Source: Flavobacterium acetivorans (lineage in GTDB: Bacteria > Bacteroidota > Bacteroidia > Flavobacteriales > Flavobacteriaceae). From it: a stretch of 64,000 nucleotides of DNA. This document shows positions 1-8,247 of the stretch, in pieces (the first letter of the stretch is position 1; each line of letters begins with the position of its first letter). Position numbers and translations under genes: made by a program. The notes under the pieces were generated by a model, which was given only the letters and a program-made list of their open reading frames with translations, did no database searches and was not told the DNA's origin. Location: the NCBI RefSeq assembly GCF_020911885.1, contig NZ_CP087132.1, positions 992,001 through 1,056,000 of the forward strand, written 5' to 3'.

Positions 1-549
1 TATATTGTTCAAAAAGGGGATAATCTACATGCGATTGCTAAAAATAATAATGTGACTGTTGCCCAAATTAAAGAATGGAATCATCTTAGCGGTGATGCTA
101 TTCAATTGGGGACTTCTTTAAGATTGAACGCCATCGAGAATGAGGTTGAAGAAATTGTGGTATCGGATTCAGACTTGAAAAACAGGGAATATGTTGTTCA
201 AAAAGGCGACAATCTAGGCAATATTGCTAAAAAGTTTGGTATAACTTTAACCGATTTAAAACAATGGAACAATCTATCGGACAATACGATTGTTTTGGGA
301 CATAATTTGATTGTGGGCAAGGAAGATGGAGAAAGTAATACTAAGCAGTTAAGTATAAATACATTCAAGAAAAAAGAGAATGCTGCTGTTGCTCTAAAAC
401 AAGAAAGCAGTTATTTTGTCCAAAAAGGGGATTCTTTGTACAGTATTGCCAAAAAATATCCAGGTGTAACTGTTTCAGATATTAAAAAGTGGAACGATAT
501 TAGCGGTGAAGAAATAAAACCCGGAATGAAATTAAAAATTGGAGGATAA
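1..549 (+). CDS. LysM-repeat protein, C-terminal part (5' end outside window)
   Basis: The reading frame is open from base 1, so the gene begins upstream. Three LysM repeats are visible, each opening with Y-x-V-Q-K-G-D-[NS]-L and containing a W-N pair about 28 residues later: roughly residues 1-43, 63-105 and 137-182 of the visible part. LysM modules bind the glycan strands of peptidoglycan. In flavobacteria a protein with LysM repeats at its C-terminus is usually a lytic transglycosylase (MltD-like) or an amidase/endopeptidase. The catalytic domain would lie outside the window, so the enzyme class cannot be decided here. The DUF4837 lipoprotein gene follows 48 bp downstream on the same strand. 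Confidence 0.85.
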   Translation, partial: YIVQKGDNLHAIAKNNNVTVAQIKEWNHLSGDAIQLGTSLRLNAIENEVEEIVVSDSDLKNREYVVQKGDNLGNIAKKFGITLTDLKQWNNLSDNTIVLGHNLIVGKEDGESNTKQLSINTFKKKENAAVALKQESSYFVQKGDSLYSIAKKYPGVTVSDIKKWNDISGEEIKPGMKLKIGG

Positions 550-597
550 CATGATGTTTTTCTCTTAAATTTGGTTTTGTTTTACAACTGAATTCTA

Positions 598-1575
598 ATG
601 AATAAAACCCATTTTTTATATCTTTTTATCTCTCTGTTCCTTTTCTCATGTAAAAAAGGTGATACCGATTTACCTAAAAAAACTACAGGAAGAATCAATA
701 GCATCTCGGTTATTGTTGATGACTTGTGGTGGAATGGCGAGATAGGAGACAATATTCGGAATAAGTTTGCGTCTCCCGTGATTGGCTTGCCGCAGGAAGA
801 ACCTCTTTTTACCATCAATCAGTATCCTGTAAAACTGATGGAAGGATTTATGACCGATTGCCGAAACATTATTGTGATTAAAAAAGGCAATGGAAATAAA
901 TTCCAAATTAAGGAAAATCAATGTGCCGCACCTCAAAATGTATTTCATATTACCGGAAAAACAGCTGGCGCCATTCTGGAAATTCTTGAAAAAAATTCAC
1001 CCAAAATGATTCAGATTATTCATCAAACGGAAATTGCTGAAAAGCAAAGACTCAATAGAATGTCTTTGATGAATACTAAAGCAATTAACAAGCAGTTTGA
1101 TATCAAAATCGAAATTCCTTCCAGTTATGAGCAGGTGCTTCAAAAAGATAATTTTATTTGGCTAAAGAAAGAAATCGTCAGCGGAAGCACGAGTTTGTTA
1201 ATTTATCAATTGCCATTAAATTCATTTAAATCGGGTGGTAACTTAGTGTCTAATGTCATCAAAATACGGGATTCTATCGGGCATTTGTATATTCATGGGA
1301 AAGAAGCCAATACGGATATGGTTACCGAAGAAGCTTATGCACCTTATTTTTTTAAAATAAAACAGGACGGCAAACTGACTTATGAAACCAAAGGAACTTG
1401 GGAAGTAAAGAATGATTTCATGTCCGGCCCATTTGTAAACTATGCGATAGTTGATCAAGAACATAACAGACTTTTGGTTCTAGAAGGCTTTTGTTATTCT
1501 CCTTCAAAAGAAAAAAGAGACTTAATGCATGAATTGGAGTCAATCATTAAATCGGTTAGTATTGATAAGAAATAA
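598..1575 (+). CDS. DUF4837 family lipoprotein
   Basis: The 325-residue product starts with a short hydrophobic signal peptide ending in a lipobox (L-F-S-C, Cys18), so it should be a lipoprotein of the cell envelope. The body, with D-D-L-W-W-N-G-E-I-G-D near residue 42, matches my recollection of DUF4837, a Bacteroidetes-specific family of unknown function often found next to a LysM peptidoglycan-binding gene, as here. An envelope or cell-wall role is inferred from context only. No catalytic motif is recognised. Confidence 0.8.
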   Translation: MNKTHFLYLFISLFLFSCKKGDTDLPKKTTGRINSISVIVDDLWWNGEIGDNIRNKFASPVIGLPQEEPLFTINQYPVKLMEGFMTDCRNIIVIKKGNGNKFQIKENQCAAPQNVFHITGKTAGAILEILEKNSPKMIQIIHQTEIAEKQRLNRMSLMNTKAINKQFDIKIEIPSSYEQVLQKDNFIWLKKEIVSGSTSLLIYQLPLNSFKSGGNLVSNVIKIRDSIGHLYIHGKEANTDMVTEEAYAPYFFKIKQDGKLTYETKGTWEVKNDFMSGPFVNYAIVDQEHNRLLVLEGFCYSPSKEKRDLMHELESIIKSVSIDKK

Positions 1576-1625
1576 ATAGTGAATTGTGGCTTTGAATTCA
1601 TATAAGAGTCGATTTTTAAACCAAA

Positions 1626-2090
1626 ATGATAAAAAATAATAGCATGGGGTTGCAGTGGAAAATAAAGCCTTTTGAGGCACTATCAGTTCATGAACTATAT
1701 GATTTACTTCAATTGAGAAGCGAGATCTTTGTTGTGGAGCAAAACTGTGTCTATCTTGATTTAGATGGCAAGGATAAGCTTGCATTGCATCTTTTTGGCG
1801 AATTTGAAGGCAAAATCGTTGCCCACGCCCGACTTTTTAAAGCCGGAATCAGTTTTGATAATGCGTCAATAGGAAGAGTAGTCGTTGATCCAAATTACAG
1901 AGACAGGAAATGGGGACATGATTTAATGCGGGAAGCCATCGCAGGTGTAGCGCAACATTTTGGCGAAAGCAAGATTACCATTGGAGCGCAATTGTACCTG
2001 AAAAAATTCTACGAAAGCCACGGATTTGTGCAAACCAGTGAAATGTATCTCGAAGATGATATTCCGCATATTGAGATGAAAAAAGAATAG
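1626..2090 (+). CDS. GNAT N-acetyltransferase, ElaA-like
   Basis: A 154-residue single-domain acetyltransferase. The N-terminal region (L-Y-D-L-L-Q-L-R-S-E-I-F-V-V-E-Q, residues 21-36) and the acetyl-CoA loop region (I-G-R-V-V-V then R-D-R-K-W-G-H-D-L-M) are typical of ElaA-type GNAT proteins, whose substrate is unknown. An alternative ATG at 1644 (M-G-L-Q-W) would remove six residues and looks equally good. Its stop codon (TAG at 2088-2090) directly abuts the stop codon of the convergent S41 protease gene, leaving no intergenic base. Confidence 0.85.
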   Translation: MIKNNSMGLQWKIKPFEALSVHELYDLLQLRSEIFVVEQNCVYLDLDGKDKLALHLFGEFEGKIVAHARLFKAGISFDNASIGRVVVDPNYRDRKWGHDLMREAIAGVAQHFGESKITIGAQLYLKKFYESHGFVQTSEMYLEDDIPHIEMKKE

Positions 2091-3728
2091 TTATATTTTG
2101 AGGATACTTTTATAATCGGTAGTATTATTCAAAATAGAGACTGATTTCTTAATTTCGGAATTATTTTTTAGATAATATTGATACAGTCCTTCTTGGTATT
2201 GATAGCGTTTTATGATCTCTTCCAGAATTAATTTCTTGATTTCTTCTTGGTTTTTATCCAACAGTGTTTCCTCACTTTTTTGCAAAGCAGTAAGTAACTG
2301 CTGGTATTCATTGCTGATTGTGGCATCTATACTTTCTTTTTTAGCCATAGCCAAAGTGTTTTTCAGAGCCAACTCGGTTTCAGTGTCAAAAGAGAATTTT
2401 TCGGTTTTCAAAAACTGTTTGAAATCCTGATAATCTGCTGCGGTAAAATTTGGAATTTGATCTCCCGGATTTGGGTTTTTAAAATAATAGCGGGTCACAT
2501 AATTAAAGATTCCGTCATTTTTCAATAAGGCGTTGGCAATAGCACTTGTGCTTGATTCCTCCAGTGCAATATCCGGCAAAATTCCTCCACCATCATAAAC
2601 AATCCTGCCTTTGCGGGTTTTGAAAGCGTTAAAATTCTTTTCTTCGGTTCTTTTAGCCTGTCCGTTTTTGTCTTTATGTGTATAGTCTAATGCTTGGATA
2701 CATCTGCCCGAAGGCGTGTAATAACGCGAAATAGTTACTTTTAATTGAGTGTTATAAGTCAAGTCTACCGGTTTTTGCACTAATCCTTTTCCAAAACTGC
2801 GGCTTCCTACAATAACCGCGCGGTCTAAATCTTGTAAAGCTCCTGAAACAATTTCTGAGGCCGAAGCACTTTTGCCATTAATAAGAATAACCAAGGGAAT
2901 TTGAGTATCTACGGGTTCAAAAGCGGTTTTGTAAGTGTTGTTGTGTTTTTCTATTTTTGATTTGGTGGTGACAATAACCTCATTTTTAGGAACAAATAAA
3001 TTGCAGATATTTACCGCCTCATGTAATAATCCTCCAGAATTTCCCCTTAAATCGAGTACAATTCTTTCAGCACCTTGCTTTTTTAGTTCTTCAAGAGCGG
3101 CTTTGGTTTCGAGTGCCGCTTTGTTGTTAAAGCGTGCCAAAACAATATAACCTGTTTTCTCGTCTATTTTTGCAAAAAAAGGAACCGATTTTATCTCCAC
3201 TTCATCAAGGACTATTTGGGCAGTATTGGTTTTATTTTGACGGAGGAATTTTACATCAATTTTAGTGTTTTTTGTTCCTCTCATGAGTTGGGAAGCATCT
3301 TCTTTGAAGTCAGCCAAAAGAACGTCTCCAATTTGGATTATTTCGTCTCCGGCTTTAAATCCGGCCTTGTCAGCCGGAAAATTCTTGTAGACTTCTCTTA
3401 TGATCAGTTTGTTTTCTTTTCGAGTAATCAAAGCGCCTATGCCGGTGTATTCTCCGGTATTGTTTATTTTAAATTGCATCACATCCTGCTCATTAAAATA
3501 AACGGTGTAAGGATCCAGATTGGCCAACATGCCTTTGATGGCCTTGTCCATCAAGTCGCCAGGGTTTGTTTCATCGACATAGTTAGTGTTCAATTCCTTG
3601 AAAAGGGTGGTGAATATTTCGATTTGTTTGGCGATTTCAAAAAAGTCGTTTTTGAAACTGGCGCCCACAAATAAAAATGCCGAAGCGACAACAGGAATTA
3701 TATATTTCTTTTTGAAAAAGGAAATCAT
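2091..3728 (-). CDS. S41 family C-terminal processing peptidase with PDZ domain
   Basis: A 545-residue protease with an N-terminal membrane anchor or signal peptide (about residues 8-25), a PDZ domain (about 85-165, containing G-I-G-A-L-I and A-G-D-E-I-I-Q-I-G) and an S41 catalytic domain. The catalytic Ser lies in N-G-K-S-A-S-A-S-E-I and the catalytic Lys in S-F-G-K-G-L-V-Q, with the family motif D-L-R-G-N-S-G-G-L before them. CtpA-like enzymes cut C-termini of periplasmic proteins. Residues from about 420 on form a long helical tail. rnpA lies upstream on the same strand, a common flavobacterial neighbour. Confidence 0.93.
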   Translation of the reverse strand: MISFFKKKYIIPVVASAFLFVGASFKNDFFEIAKQIEIFTTLFKELNTNYVDETNPGDLMDKAIKGMLANLDPYTVYFNEQDVMQFKINNTGEYTGIGALITRKENKLIIREVYKNFPADKAGFKAGDEIIQIGDVLLADFKEDASQLMRGTKNTKIDVKFLRQNKTNTAQIVLDEVEIKSVPFFAKIDEKTGYIVLARFNNKAALETKAALEELKKQGAERIVLDLRGNSGGLLHEAVNICNLFVPKNEVIVTTKSKIEKHNNTYKTAFEPVDTQIPLVILINGKSASASEIVSGALQDLDRAVIVGSRSFGKGLVQKPVDLTYNTQLKVTISRYYTPSGRCIQALDYTHKDKNGQAKRTEEKNFNAFKTRKGRIVYDGGGILPDIALEESSTSAIANALLKNDGIFNYVTRYYFKNPNPGDQIPNFTAADYQDFKQFLKTEKFSFDTETELALKNTLAMAKKESIDATISNEYQQLLTALQKSEETLLDKNQEEIKKLILEEIIKRYQYQEGLYQYYLKNNSEIKKSVSILNNTTDYKSILKI

Positions 3729-3732
3729 GAGA

Positions 3733-3758
3733 AGTAGTTCTAGAATTATTGAACTACT
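3733..3758. repeat. Inverted repeat upstream of the S41 protease gene
   Basis: AGTAGTTC and GAACTACT are perfect 8-bp arms separated by 10 bp, starting 5 bp upstream of the protease ATG. It could be an operator, or a hairpin in the 5' leader or at the end of the rnpA transcript. No T-run follows it, so a terminator is not indicated. Confidence 0.4.
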
Positions 3759-3834
3759 AAATTAGTAATAAATGACCAATAATAAAGACGGCTAATGAAG
3801 GAATCTTAAAGAAGAGCTTGTAATGCTTTGTAAA

Positions 3835-4248
3835 TTAATCTTTTATTGACTTAGCATCGTCAATACTAGCGTCTTTTTTTATGTTTTGGGCGATGAATTT
3901 TTCAAACAATTGAATCGTCTTAGTATTGATTTCCTCGTAGGACAAGCGGTCTTTGGTTTGATAAAAAAGCATGAAAGCATAAGGCTTGTCCAGATTGTCA
4001 ATAAGCAAGTGCTTGTTGAGGCGGTAAGTTTCGCGAAGGATTCTTTTAAAATGATTGCGGTCTACTGCTTTCTTGAAGTTCCTTTTAGAGACAGAAACGC
4101 CCATTTTTATTTTTTCATCTTCATTTAATGAGCCGGAATGATACACTAAACGCAATGGGTATTTAGAAACCGATTTGCCCTCAGAGAATAATAATCCAAT
4201 GGTAGTTTTACTTTTTAGTTTTTCGTTTTTTGGATAATTGAACTTCAT
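3835..4248 (-). CDS. rnpA: Ribonuclease P protein component
   Basis: Protein subunit of RNase P, which removes 5' leaders from pre-tRNAs together with the RNA subunit. The basic signature K-A-V-D-R-N-H-F-K-R-I-L-R-E is the RnpA RNR-type motif. I place the start at ATG 4248 (M-K-F-N-Y-P-K), giving 137 residues. The longer reading from 4284 adds 12 residues, and a promoter -7 element at 4282-4289 would put the transcription start downstream of that upstream ATG. rpmH, the usual partner in many bacteria, is not beside it, and the S41 protease gene follows 106 bp downstream. Confidence 0.92.
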   Translation of the reverse strand: MKFNYPKNEKLKSKTTIGLLFSEGKSVSKYPLRLVYHSGSLNEDEKIKMGVSVSKRNFKKAVDRNHFKRILRETYRLNKHLLIDNLDKPYAFMLFYQTKDRLSYEEINTKTIQLFEKFIAQNIKKDASIDDAKSIKD

Positions 4249-4281
4249 TTTTTGGTATAAAAAGGCAAAGATTTTTGTTGA

Positions 4282-4289
4282 CAAAGGTA
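4282..4289 (-). promoter_or_regulatory. -7 element (TAnnTTTG type) for rnpA
   Basis: Read on the minus strand this is TACCTTTG, matching the Bacteroidetes sigma-A -7 consensus TAnnTTTG. It lies 34 bp upstream of the chosen rnpA ATG. No clear TTG -33 element is seen at the expected distance. Confidence 0.5.
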
Positions 4290-4350
4290 CAATTAAACCC
4301 TAAACCTGCTTATTGTTTCAGAATTAAAATACCGCTAAAAATTTATTTCT

Positions 4351-4358
4351 TACTTTTG
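4351..4358 (+). promoter_or_regulatory. -7 element (TAnnTTTG type) for plsC
   Basis: TACTTTTG matches the Bacteroidetes -7 consensus and ends 18 bp before the plsC ATG at 4377. It supports that start over the upstream ATG at 4275, which would precede the transcript. The -33 element is not evident. Confidence 0.5.
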
Positions 4359-4376
4359 CAGCTAATTTTTTTAAGA

Positions 4377-5111
4377 ATGCAAAAAATAATTTCGTATCCC
4401 ATATCCGTAATTTATTATTTATGTTTTGGACTTACGTTGGTGATTTTCCATCCGATTCAATGGATTTGTCTGAAATTTTTTGGTTATCAGGCACATAAAA
4501 AAAGCGTTGATTACCTTAACTTTTTTTTAGTGAAGTGCACCAATCTTATTGGTACAACCTACAAGTTTGAAAATACCGAAAGTATTCCAAAAGGGGTTCC
4601 AATCATTTTTGTCTCCAATCATCAAAGTATGTACGATATTATCGCTATGATTTGGTTTTTGCGACGTTTCCATTGTAAATTTGTAAGTAAAAAGGAATTA
4701 GGAAAAGGAATTCCAAGTGTTTCTTTTAATTTGCGTCATGGAGGTTCGGCTTTGATTGATCGTAAAGATCCCAAACAAGCCATTCCGGAGATTAAAAAAT
4801 TATCGGAATATATTGAAAAAAACAAGCGTTCGGCGGTGATATTCCCCGAAGGAACCCGAAGCAAAACAGGTAAGCCAAAAGAGTTTGCCCAAAGCGGTTT
4901 GAAAATATTGTGTAAATACGCACCATCGGCCTATGTGGTTCCTGTGAGTATTAATAATTCTTGGAAAATGGTTAAATACGGTTTTTTTCCTCTTGGTTTA
5001 GGAAATCGTCTTACCTTTGTAATTCATAAGCCATTAAAGGTAAGTGAATATAATTTTCCGGAGTTGATAGAGAAAACGGAAAATGAAGTAATAAAAGGAA
5101 TACAATTTTAA
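4377..5111 (+). CDS. plsC: 1-acyl-sn-glycerol-3-phosphate acyltransferase
   Basis: Transfers an acyl chain to lysophosphatidic acid to give phosphatidic acid at the inner membrane. The acyltransferase block I (N-H-Q-S-M-Y-D, an H-x4-D motif) and block III (F-P-E-G-T-R-S) are present, after a hydrophobic N-terminal segment. The start at 4377 (M-Q-K-I-I-S-Y) gives 244 residues, a normal PlsC length; an upstream in-frame ATG at 4275 would overlap the divergent rnpA control region. The acyl-ACP desaturase gene begins 10 bp after the stop, so the two lipid genes are probably one operon. Confidence 0.92.
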   Translation: MQKIISYPISVIYYLCFGLTLVIFHPIQWICLKFFGYQAHKKSVDYLNFFLVKCTNLIGTTYKFENTESIPKGVPIIFVSNHQSMYDIIAMIWFLRRFHCKFVSKKELGKGIPSVSFNLRHGGSALIDRKDPKQAIPEIKKLSEYIEKNKRSAVIFPEGTRSKTGKPKEFAQSGLKILCKYAPSAYVVPVSINNSWKMVKYGFFPLGLGNRLTFVIHKPLKVSEYNFPELIEKTENEVIKGIQF

Positions 5112-5121
5112 TTTATATAAA

Positions 5122-6108
5122 ATGTCTATAAAAAACATTCGATTAGAAGTTATGCAGTTTTTAGAAAAAAACGTGACTAGCTATGTTGACCAGTATTTAA
5201 TACCTGTGGAACAAATTTGGCAGCCATCTGATTTTTTACCAAATTCTGAAAGCGATAATTTCTTAGAAGAAGTAAAAGAGTTACGTGAAATCTCTAAGGA
5301 TTTACCTTATGATTTTTGGGTTGCAATGGTAGGGGATACCATTACCGAAGAAGCTTTGCCAACCTATGAAAACTGGTTAATGGAAGTGGAAGGTGTGGAT
5401 AATTTAGAGAGAAACGGTTGGTCTACTTGGGTACGCCAATGGACAGGAGAAGAAAATCGTCATGGTGATTTGTTAAATAAATATTTGTACTTATCGGGAC
5501 GTGTCAATATGCGTGAGATCGAAATGACTACACAGCATCTTATCAATGATGGTTTTGATATTGGAACAGGAAGAGATCCGTATAAAAATTTTGTTTACAC
5601 CAGTTTCCAAGAACTAGCCACTTATGTCTCTCACAATAGGGTTTCACAATTGGCCAAAAGTTACGGTGATAAAAAATTGGCCAAAATGTGTAAGATGATT
5701 GCAGGTGACGAAATGCGTCACCACCATGCTTATAGCGAATTTGTAAATCAGATTTTTAAGGTAGATCCTAGCGAAATGATGCTTGCTTTTCAGTACATGA
5801 TGAAGCAAAAAATTGTCATGCCGGCGCATTTCTTGAGAGAATCGGGACAAAAAATAAGTTCCGCTTTTGAGCATTTTTCGGATTCTGCACAAAGAATTGG
5901 GGTGTACACCGCCAATGATTATGTGGATATCATGCAAAAATTAATAGACAAGTGGGAAATTGATAAAATAGGTGGTTTGACTGACGAAGCCGAAAAAGCA
6001 CGTGATTATCTGATGAAATTACCGGCTCGTATGGCACGTATTTCAGAAAGGTTAGTTATTCCTCAAGAATCCTTTCAATTCAAATGGGTTGAACCAGCAA
6101 GATTGTAA
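5122..6108 (+). CDS. Acyl-ACP desaturase (ferritin-like diiron)
   Basis: A 328-residue soluble fatty-acid desaturase that introduces a double bond into acyl-ACP using a diiron centre, O2 and reduced ferredoxin. The two E-x-x-H iron ligand motifs are visible as E-E-N-R-H (near residue 111) and D-E-M-R-H-H (near residue 196). Related proteins are the plant stearoyl-ACP desaturases and mycobacterial DesA1. It sits 10 bp downstream of plsC, linking unsaturated acyl-chain production with phospholipid assembly. Confidence 0.92.
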   Translation: MSIKNIRLEVMQFLEKNVTSYVDQYLIPVEQIWQPSDFLPNSESDNFLEEVKELREISKDLPYDFWVAMVGDTITEEALPTYENWLMEVEGVDNLERNGWSTWVRQWTGEENRHGDLLNKYLYLSGRVNMREIEMTTQHLINDGFDIGTGRDPYKNFVYTSFQELATYVSHNRVSQLAKSYGDKKLAKMCKMIAGDEMRHHHAYSEFVNQIFKVDPSEMMLAFQYMMKQKIVMPAHFLRESGQKISSAFEHFSDSAQRIGVYTANDYVDIMQKLIDKWEIDKIGGLTDEAEKARDYLMKLPARMARISERLVIPQESFQFKWVEPARL

Positions 6109-6222
6109 CATTAACGAAAGTTAATTTTTAGGATTTTGAGAATCCAATTTACTATATTATAAATGTTGGTTTTTAAAGTGGGAAAACTTTGAAAATCAAC
6201 ATTTTTTTTAAAATTATAAAAA

Positions 6223-6882
6223 ATGAACAATACCGATATCATCAGTAAAACGATTGCTTTTGTAAAAGAAAAACTCCACCAAGCCGAAGGAGGACACGAT
6301 TGGTTTCATATTGAACGAGTTTATAGAAATGCATTGTTGATTGCAACGACTGAAAATGGTGATCTAACAGTCATAAAATTGGCCGCTTTGCTGCACGATA
6401 TTGCTGATAGTAAATTTCATGATGGAGATGAGACTGTTGGGCCTAAATTAGCCAGAACTTTTTTGGAAACTCAAAACGTCAATGAAGCTACCATTGCCCA
6501 TGTGGTAAAGATTATCGAAAATATCTCTTTCAAAGGAGGTAATGTTCAAAGGGATTTTACTTCCATCGAACTCGATATTGTCCAAGATGCAGATCGTTTA
6601 GACGCTATTGGTGCTATTGGAATTGCAAGAACCTTCAATTATGGCGGTTTTAAAAATAGAACACTCTATGATCCTAAAATCGCGCCAAATACCAAGATGA
6701 CTAAGGAAGAATATAAAAATAATGAAGCGCCAACGCTGAATCATTTCTATGAAAAACTACTGCTCTTGAAAGACAAAATGAATACTGACACTGGAAAAAA
6801 AATTGCGAAGGAAAGACACCGTTATATGGAGGGATTTCTGTCTCAGTTTTATGCCGAATGGGATGGTGAATTATTTAAATAA
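6223..6882 (+). CDS. HD domain phosphohydrolase
   Basis: A 219-residue protein with a full HD metal site: H in G-H-D-W-F-H-I-E-R-V (near residue 24), the H-D pair in L-L-H-D-I-A-D-S-K (near residue 59) and a later D in Q-D-A-D-R-L-D-A-I-G. This arrangement resembles the YedJ/YpgQ group of HD hydrolases, some of which cleave nucleoside triphosphates. The substrate cannot be predicted from sequence. Its last 8 bp overlap the convergent small gene on the other strand. Confidence 0.88.
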   Translation: MNNTDIISKTIAFVKEKLHQAEGGHDWFHIERVYRNALLIATTENGDLTVIKLAALLHDIADSKFHDGDETVGPKLARTFLETQNVNEATIAHVVKIIENISFKGGNVQRDFTSIELDIVQDADRLDAIGAIGIARTFNYGGFKNRTLYDPKIAPNTKMTKEEYKNNEAPTLNHFYEKLLLLKDKMNTDTGKKIAKERHRYMEGFLSQFYAEWDGELFK

Positions 6883-7276
6883 TTCCTTTTTCTTTCATTT
6901 CGATAATCACACCCGAAGCATTTTTAAAAGTAGGTGCTTGTTCGATGATGGTTCCCACTCTTTTTTTATTGAGTTTAAAGGTGATGTCGTTTTCGGTCGT
7001 GAATAAAAGTGCCGTCAAAAACGGATTATTCATGTAAGGAGCCAAAACAACGAAGGCTTCATCTACAGTATGAAAGCTTTCTATTTCTTCGGTTTTGTAA
7101 CGTGCCGTTAGGCAAAGTTTGTAACCGCCTTCATCCACTAAAACAGGACGAACATAGATATTTTTTAATTCGGTATCGCCTATGGTCTTCGCCAAAGTTA
7201 ATTTGGCATACGTACCATTTTGGATGCTTTCTTTTACTTTTTCCCAAAATTGAACGAATACGGGTTGAAATGACAT
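6875..7276 (-). CDS. Small conserved protein resembling the N-terminal domain of a class I SAM methyltransferase
   Basis: A 133-residue protein starting M-S-F-Q-P-V-F. An upstream in-frame ATG at 7321 is rejected because the candidate promoter at 7319-7326 overlaps it. The pattern K-L-T-L-A-K, then K-N-I-Y-V-R-P-V, then R-Y-K-T-E, then L-F-T-T-E-N-D resembles, from memory, the N-terminal 120-130 residues of some longer bacterial SAM-dependent methyltransferases (for example xanthomonad proteins with an L-x-R-I-L-V-R-P-V stretch). No SAM-binding motif is present here, so it would be a stand-alone version of that domain. Function is unknown and the resemblance has not been computed. Confidence 0.6.
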   Translation of the reverse strand: MSFQPVFVQFWEKVKESIQNGTYAKLTLAKTIGDTELKNIYVRPVLVDEGGYKLCLTARYKTEEIESFHTVDEAFVVLAPYMNNPFLTALLFTTENDITFKLNKKRVGTIIEQAPTFKNASGVIIEMKEKGII

Positions 7277-7318
7277 AGGATTGTTTTTAGATGGTGGAAA
7301 ATGCTCCATTTGAAAGGA

Positions 7319-7326
7319 CAAAATTA
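7319..7326 (-). promoter_or_regulatory. -7 element for the 133-residue protein
   Basis: The minus strand reads TAATTTTG, matching TAnnTTTG, 42 bp upstream of the chosen ATG at 7276. No TTG -33 element was found at 17-21 bp. Confidence 0.4.
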
Positions 7327-7383
7327 AGTGTTGTAAGTGGAAAAGTGCTTAAAATCTATAAAAACTTTGGTTTCTAAATGCAA

Positions 7384-7426
7384 AACCGCAAATGTTCAGA
7401 GGTTAAAGTCTGTAACATTTGCGGTT
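7384..7426 (-). terminator. Inverted repeat downstream of the enoyl-CoA hydratase gene, probable terminator
   Basis: AACCGCAAATGTT (7384-7396) and AACATTTGCGGTT (7414-7426) are perfect 13-bp arms with a 17-nt loop, 30 bp past the stop of the minus-strand enoyl-CoA hydratase gene. The arms share the core ACCGCAAAT with the larger hairpins at 28316 and 37033. Confidence 0.65.
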
Positions 7427-7455
7427 CGTATTCTATCTTAGTAAAGAATTGTTTT

Positions 7456-8238
7456 TTATTCGCCAGTAAATACTGCTTTTCTTTTCTCTAAAAAAGCGGT
7501 GGTTCCTTCTTTAAAATCTTCGGTTCCAAAACATTTCCCAAAGGATTTTATTTCGGTTTCAAAACCATTCTCTCCGTCTTTATAGTTGGCATTGATTGCT
7601 CGAATCGCCTTGCTGATGGCTAAGGGCGAGTTTTTCATGATTCTTTGTGCAATTCCGTTACAGTAAGGCAAAAGTTCACTTTGTGGGACTACATGATTCA
7701 CTAAACCGGTTCTGTAAGCTTCTTCAGCAGTGATCATTCCGGCGGTCATAATCATTTCCATGGCGCGTCCTTTGCCTATTAATTGAGGCAAACGTTGGGT
7801 GCCACCATATCCTGGAATTACTCCTAAAGATACTTCAGGAAGCCCCATCTTGGCGTTGTCGGAAGCAATTCTAAAATGACAAGCCATGGCCAATTCTAAT
7901 CCGCCTCCAAGGGCAAATCCGTTAATGGCTGCAATAACGGGTATTTTAAGATTCTCCACAAAGTTGAATAAAATTTCTTGACCTTGAGCTGCCAATTGTA
8001 TGCCTTCTTCTACAGAAAAATGGGCAAATTCAGCGATATCAGCACCGGCAACAAAAGCTTTTTCCTCAGCACCGGTTAAAATAATTACTCTAGTTTCATA
8101 GTTTTTTTCCAATTCACCAAAGGCCTCATGCAACTCTTTGATCGTAGCTTTATTCAAAGCATTCAATTTTGTTGGACGATTGATGGTTATTGTTGCAATG
8201 CTATTTTCGGATGAGATTAAAATGTTTTTGTAGCTCAT
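7456..8238 (-). CDS. Enoyl-CoA hydratase/isomerase family protein
   Basis: A 260-residue crotonase-fold protein. The oxyanion-hole and active-site segments are clear: A-F-V-A-G-A-D-I-A-E-F (near residue 62) and N-G-F-A-L-G-G-G-L-E-L-A with the catalytic Glu (near residue 112), followed by the second catalytic Glu region L-P-E-V-S-L-G-V-I-P-G-Y-G-G-T-Q-R-L. These match short-chain enoyl-CoA hydratases that hydrate 2-enoyl-CoA to 3-hydroxyacyl-CoA in beta-oxidation or butanoyl metabolism. It ends a four-gene leftward run with hemH, hemJ and a histidine kinase, 9 bp after the kinase gene. No functional link to heme is apparent. Confidence 0.92.
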   Translation of the reverse strand: MSYKNILISSENSIATITINRPTKLNALNKATIKELHEAFGELEKNYETRVIILTGAEEKAFVAGADIAEFAHFSVEEGIQLAAQGQEILFNFVENLKIPVIAAINGFALGGGLELAMACHFRIASDNAKMGLPEVSLGVIPGYGGTQRLPQLIGKGRAMEMIMTAGMITAEEAYRTGLVNHVVPQSELLPYCNGIAQRIMKNSPLAISKAIRAINANYKDGENGFETEIKSFGKCFGTEDFKEGTTAFLEKRKAVFTGE

Positions 8239-8247
8239 GGTACTAAT

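Noticed and set aside
1..549. Possible start of the LysM gene at ATG 28 or the in-frame GTG at 52
   Set aside because: The frame is open from base 1 and the first LysM repeat begins at base 1, so the protein starts upstream of the window.
2935..3674. Plus-strand frames of 71 and 152 codons inside the S41 protease gene
   Set aside because: They lie antisense to a clear protease with catalytic motifs and have no family resemblance; they are shadows of its codon usage.
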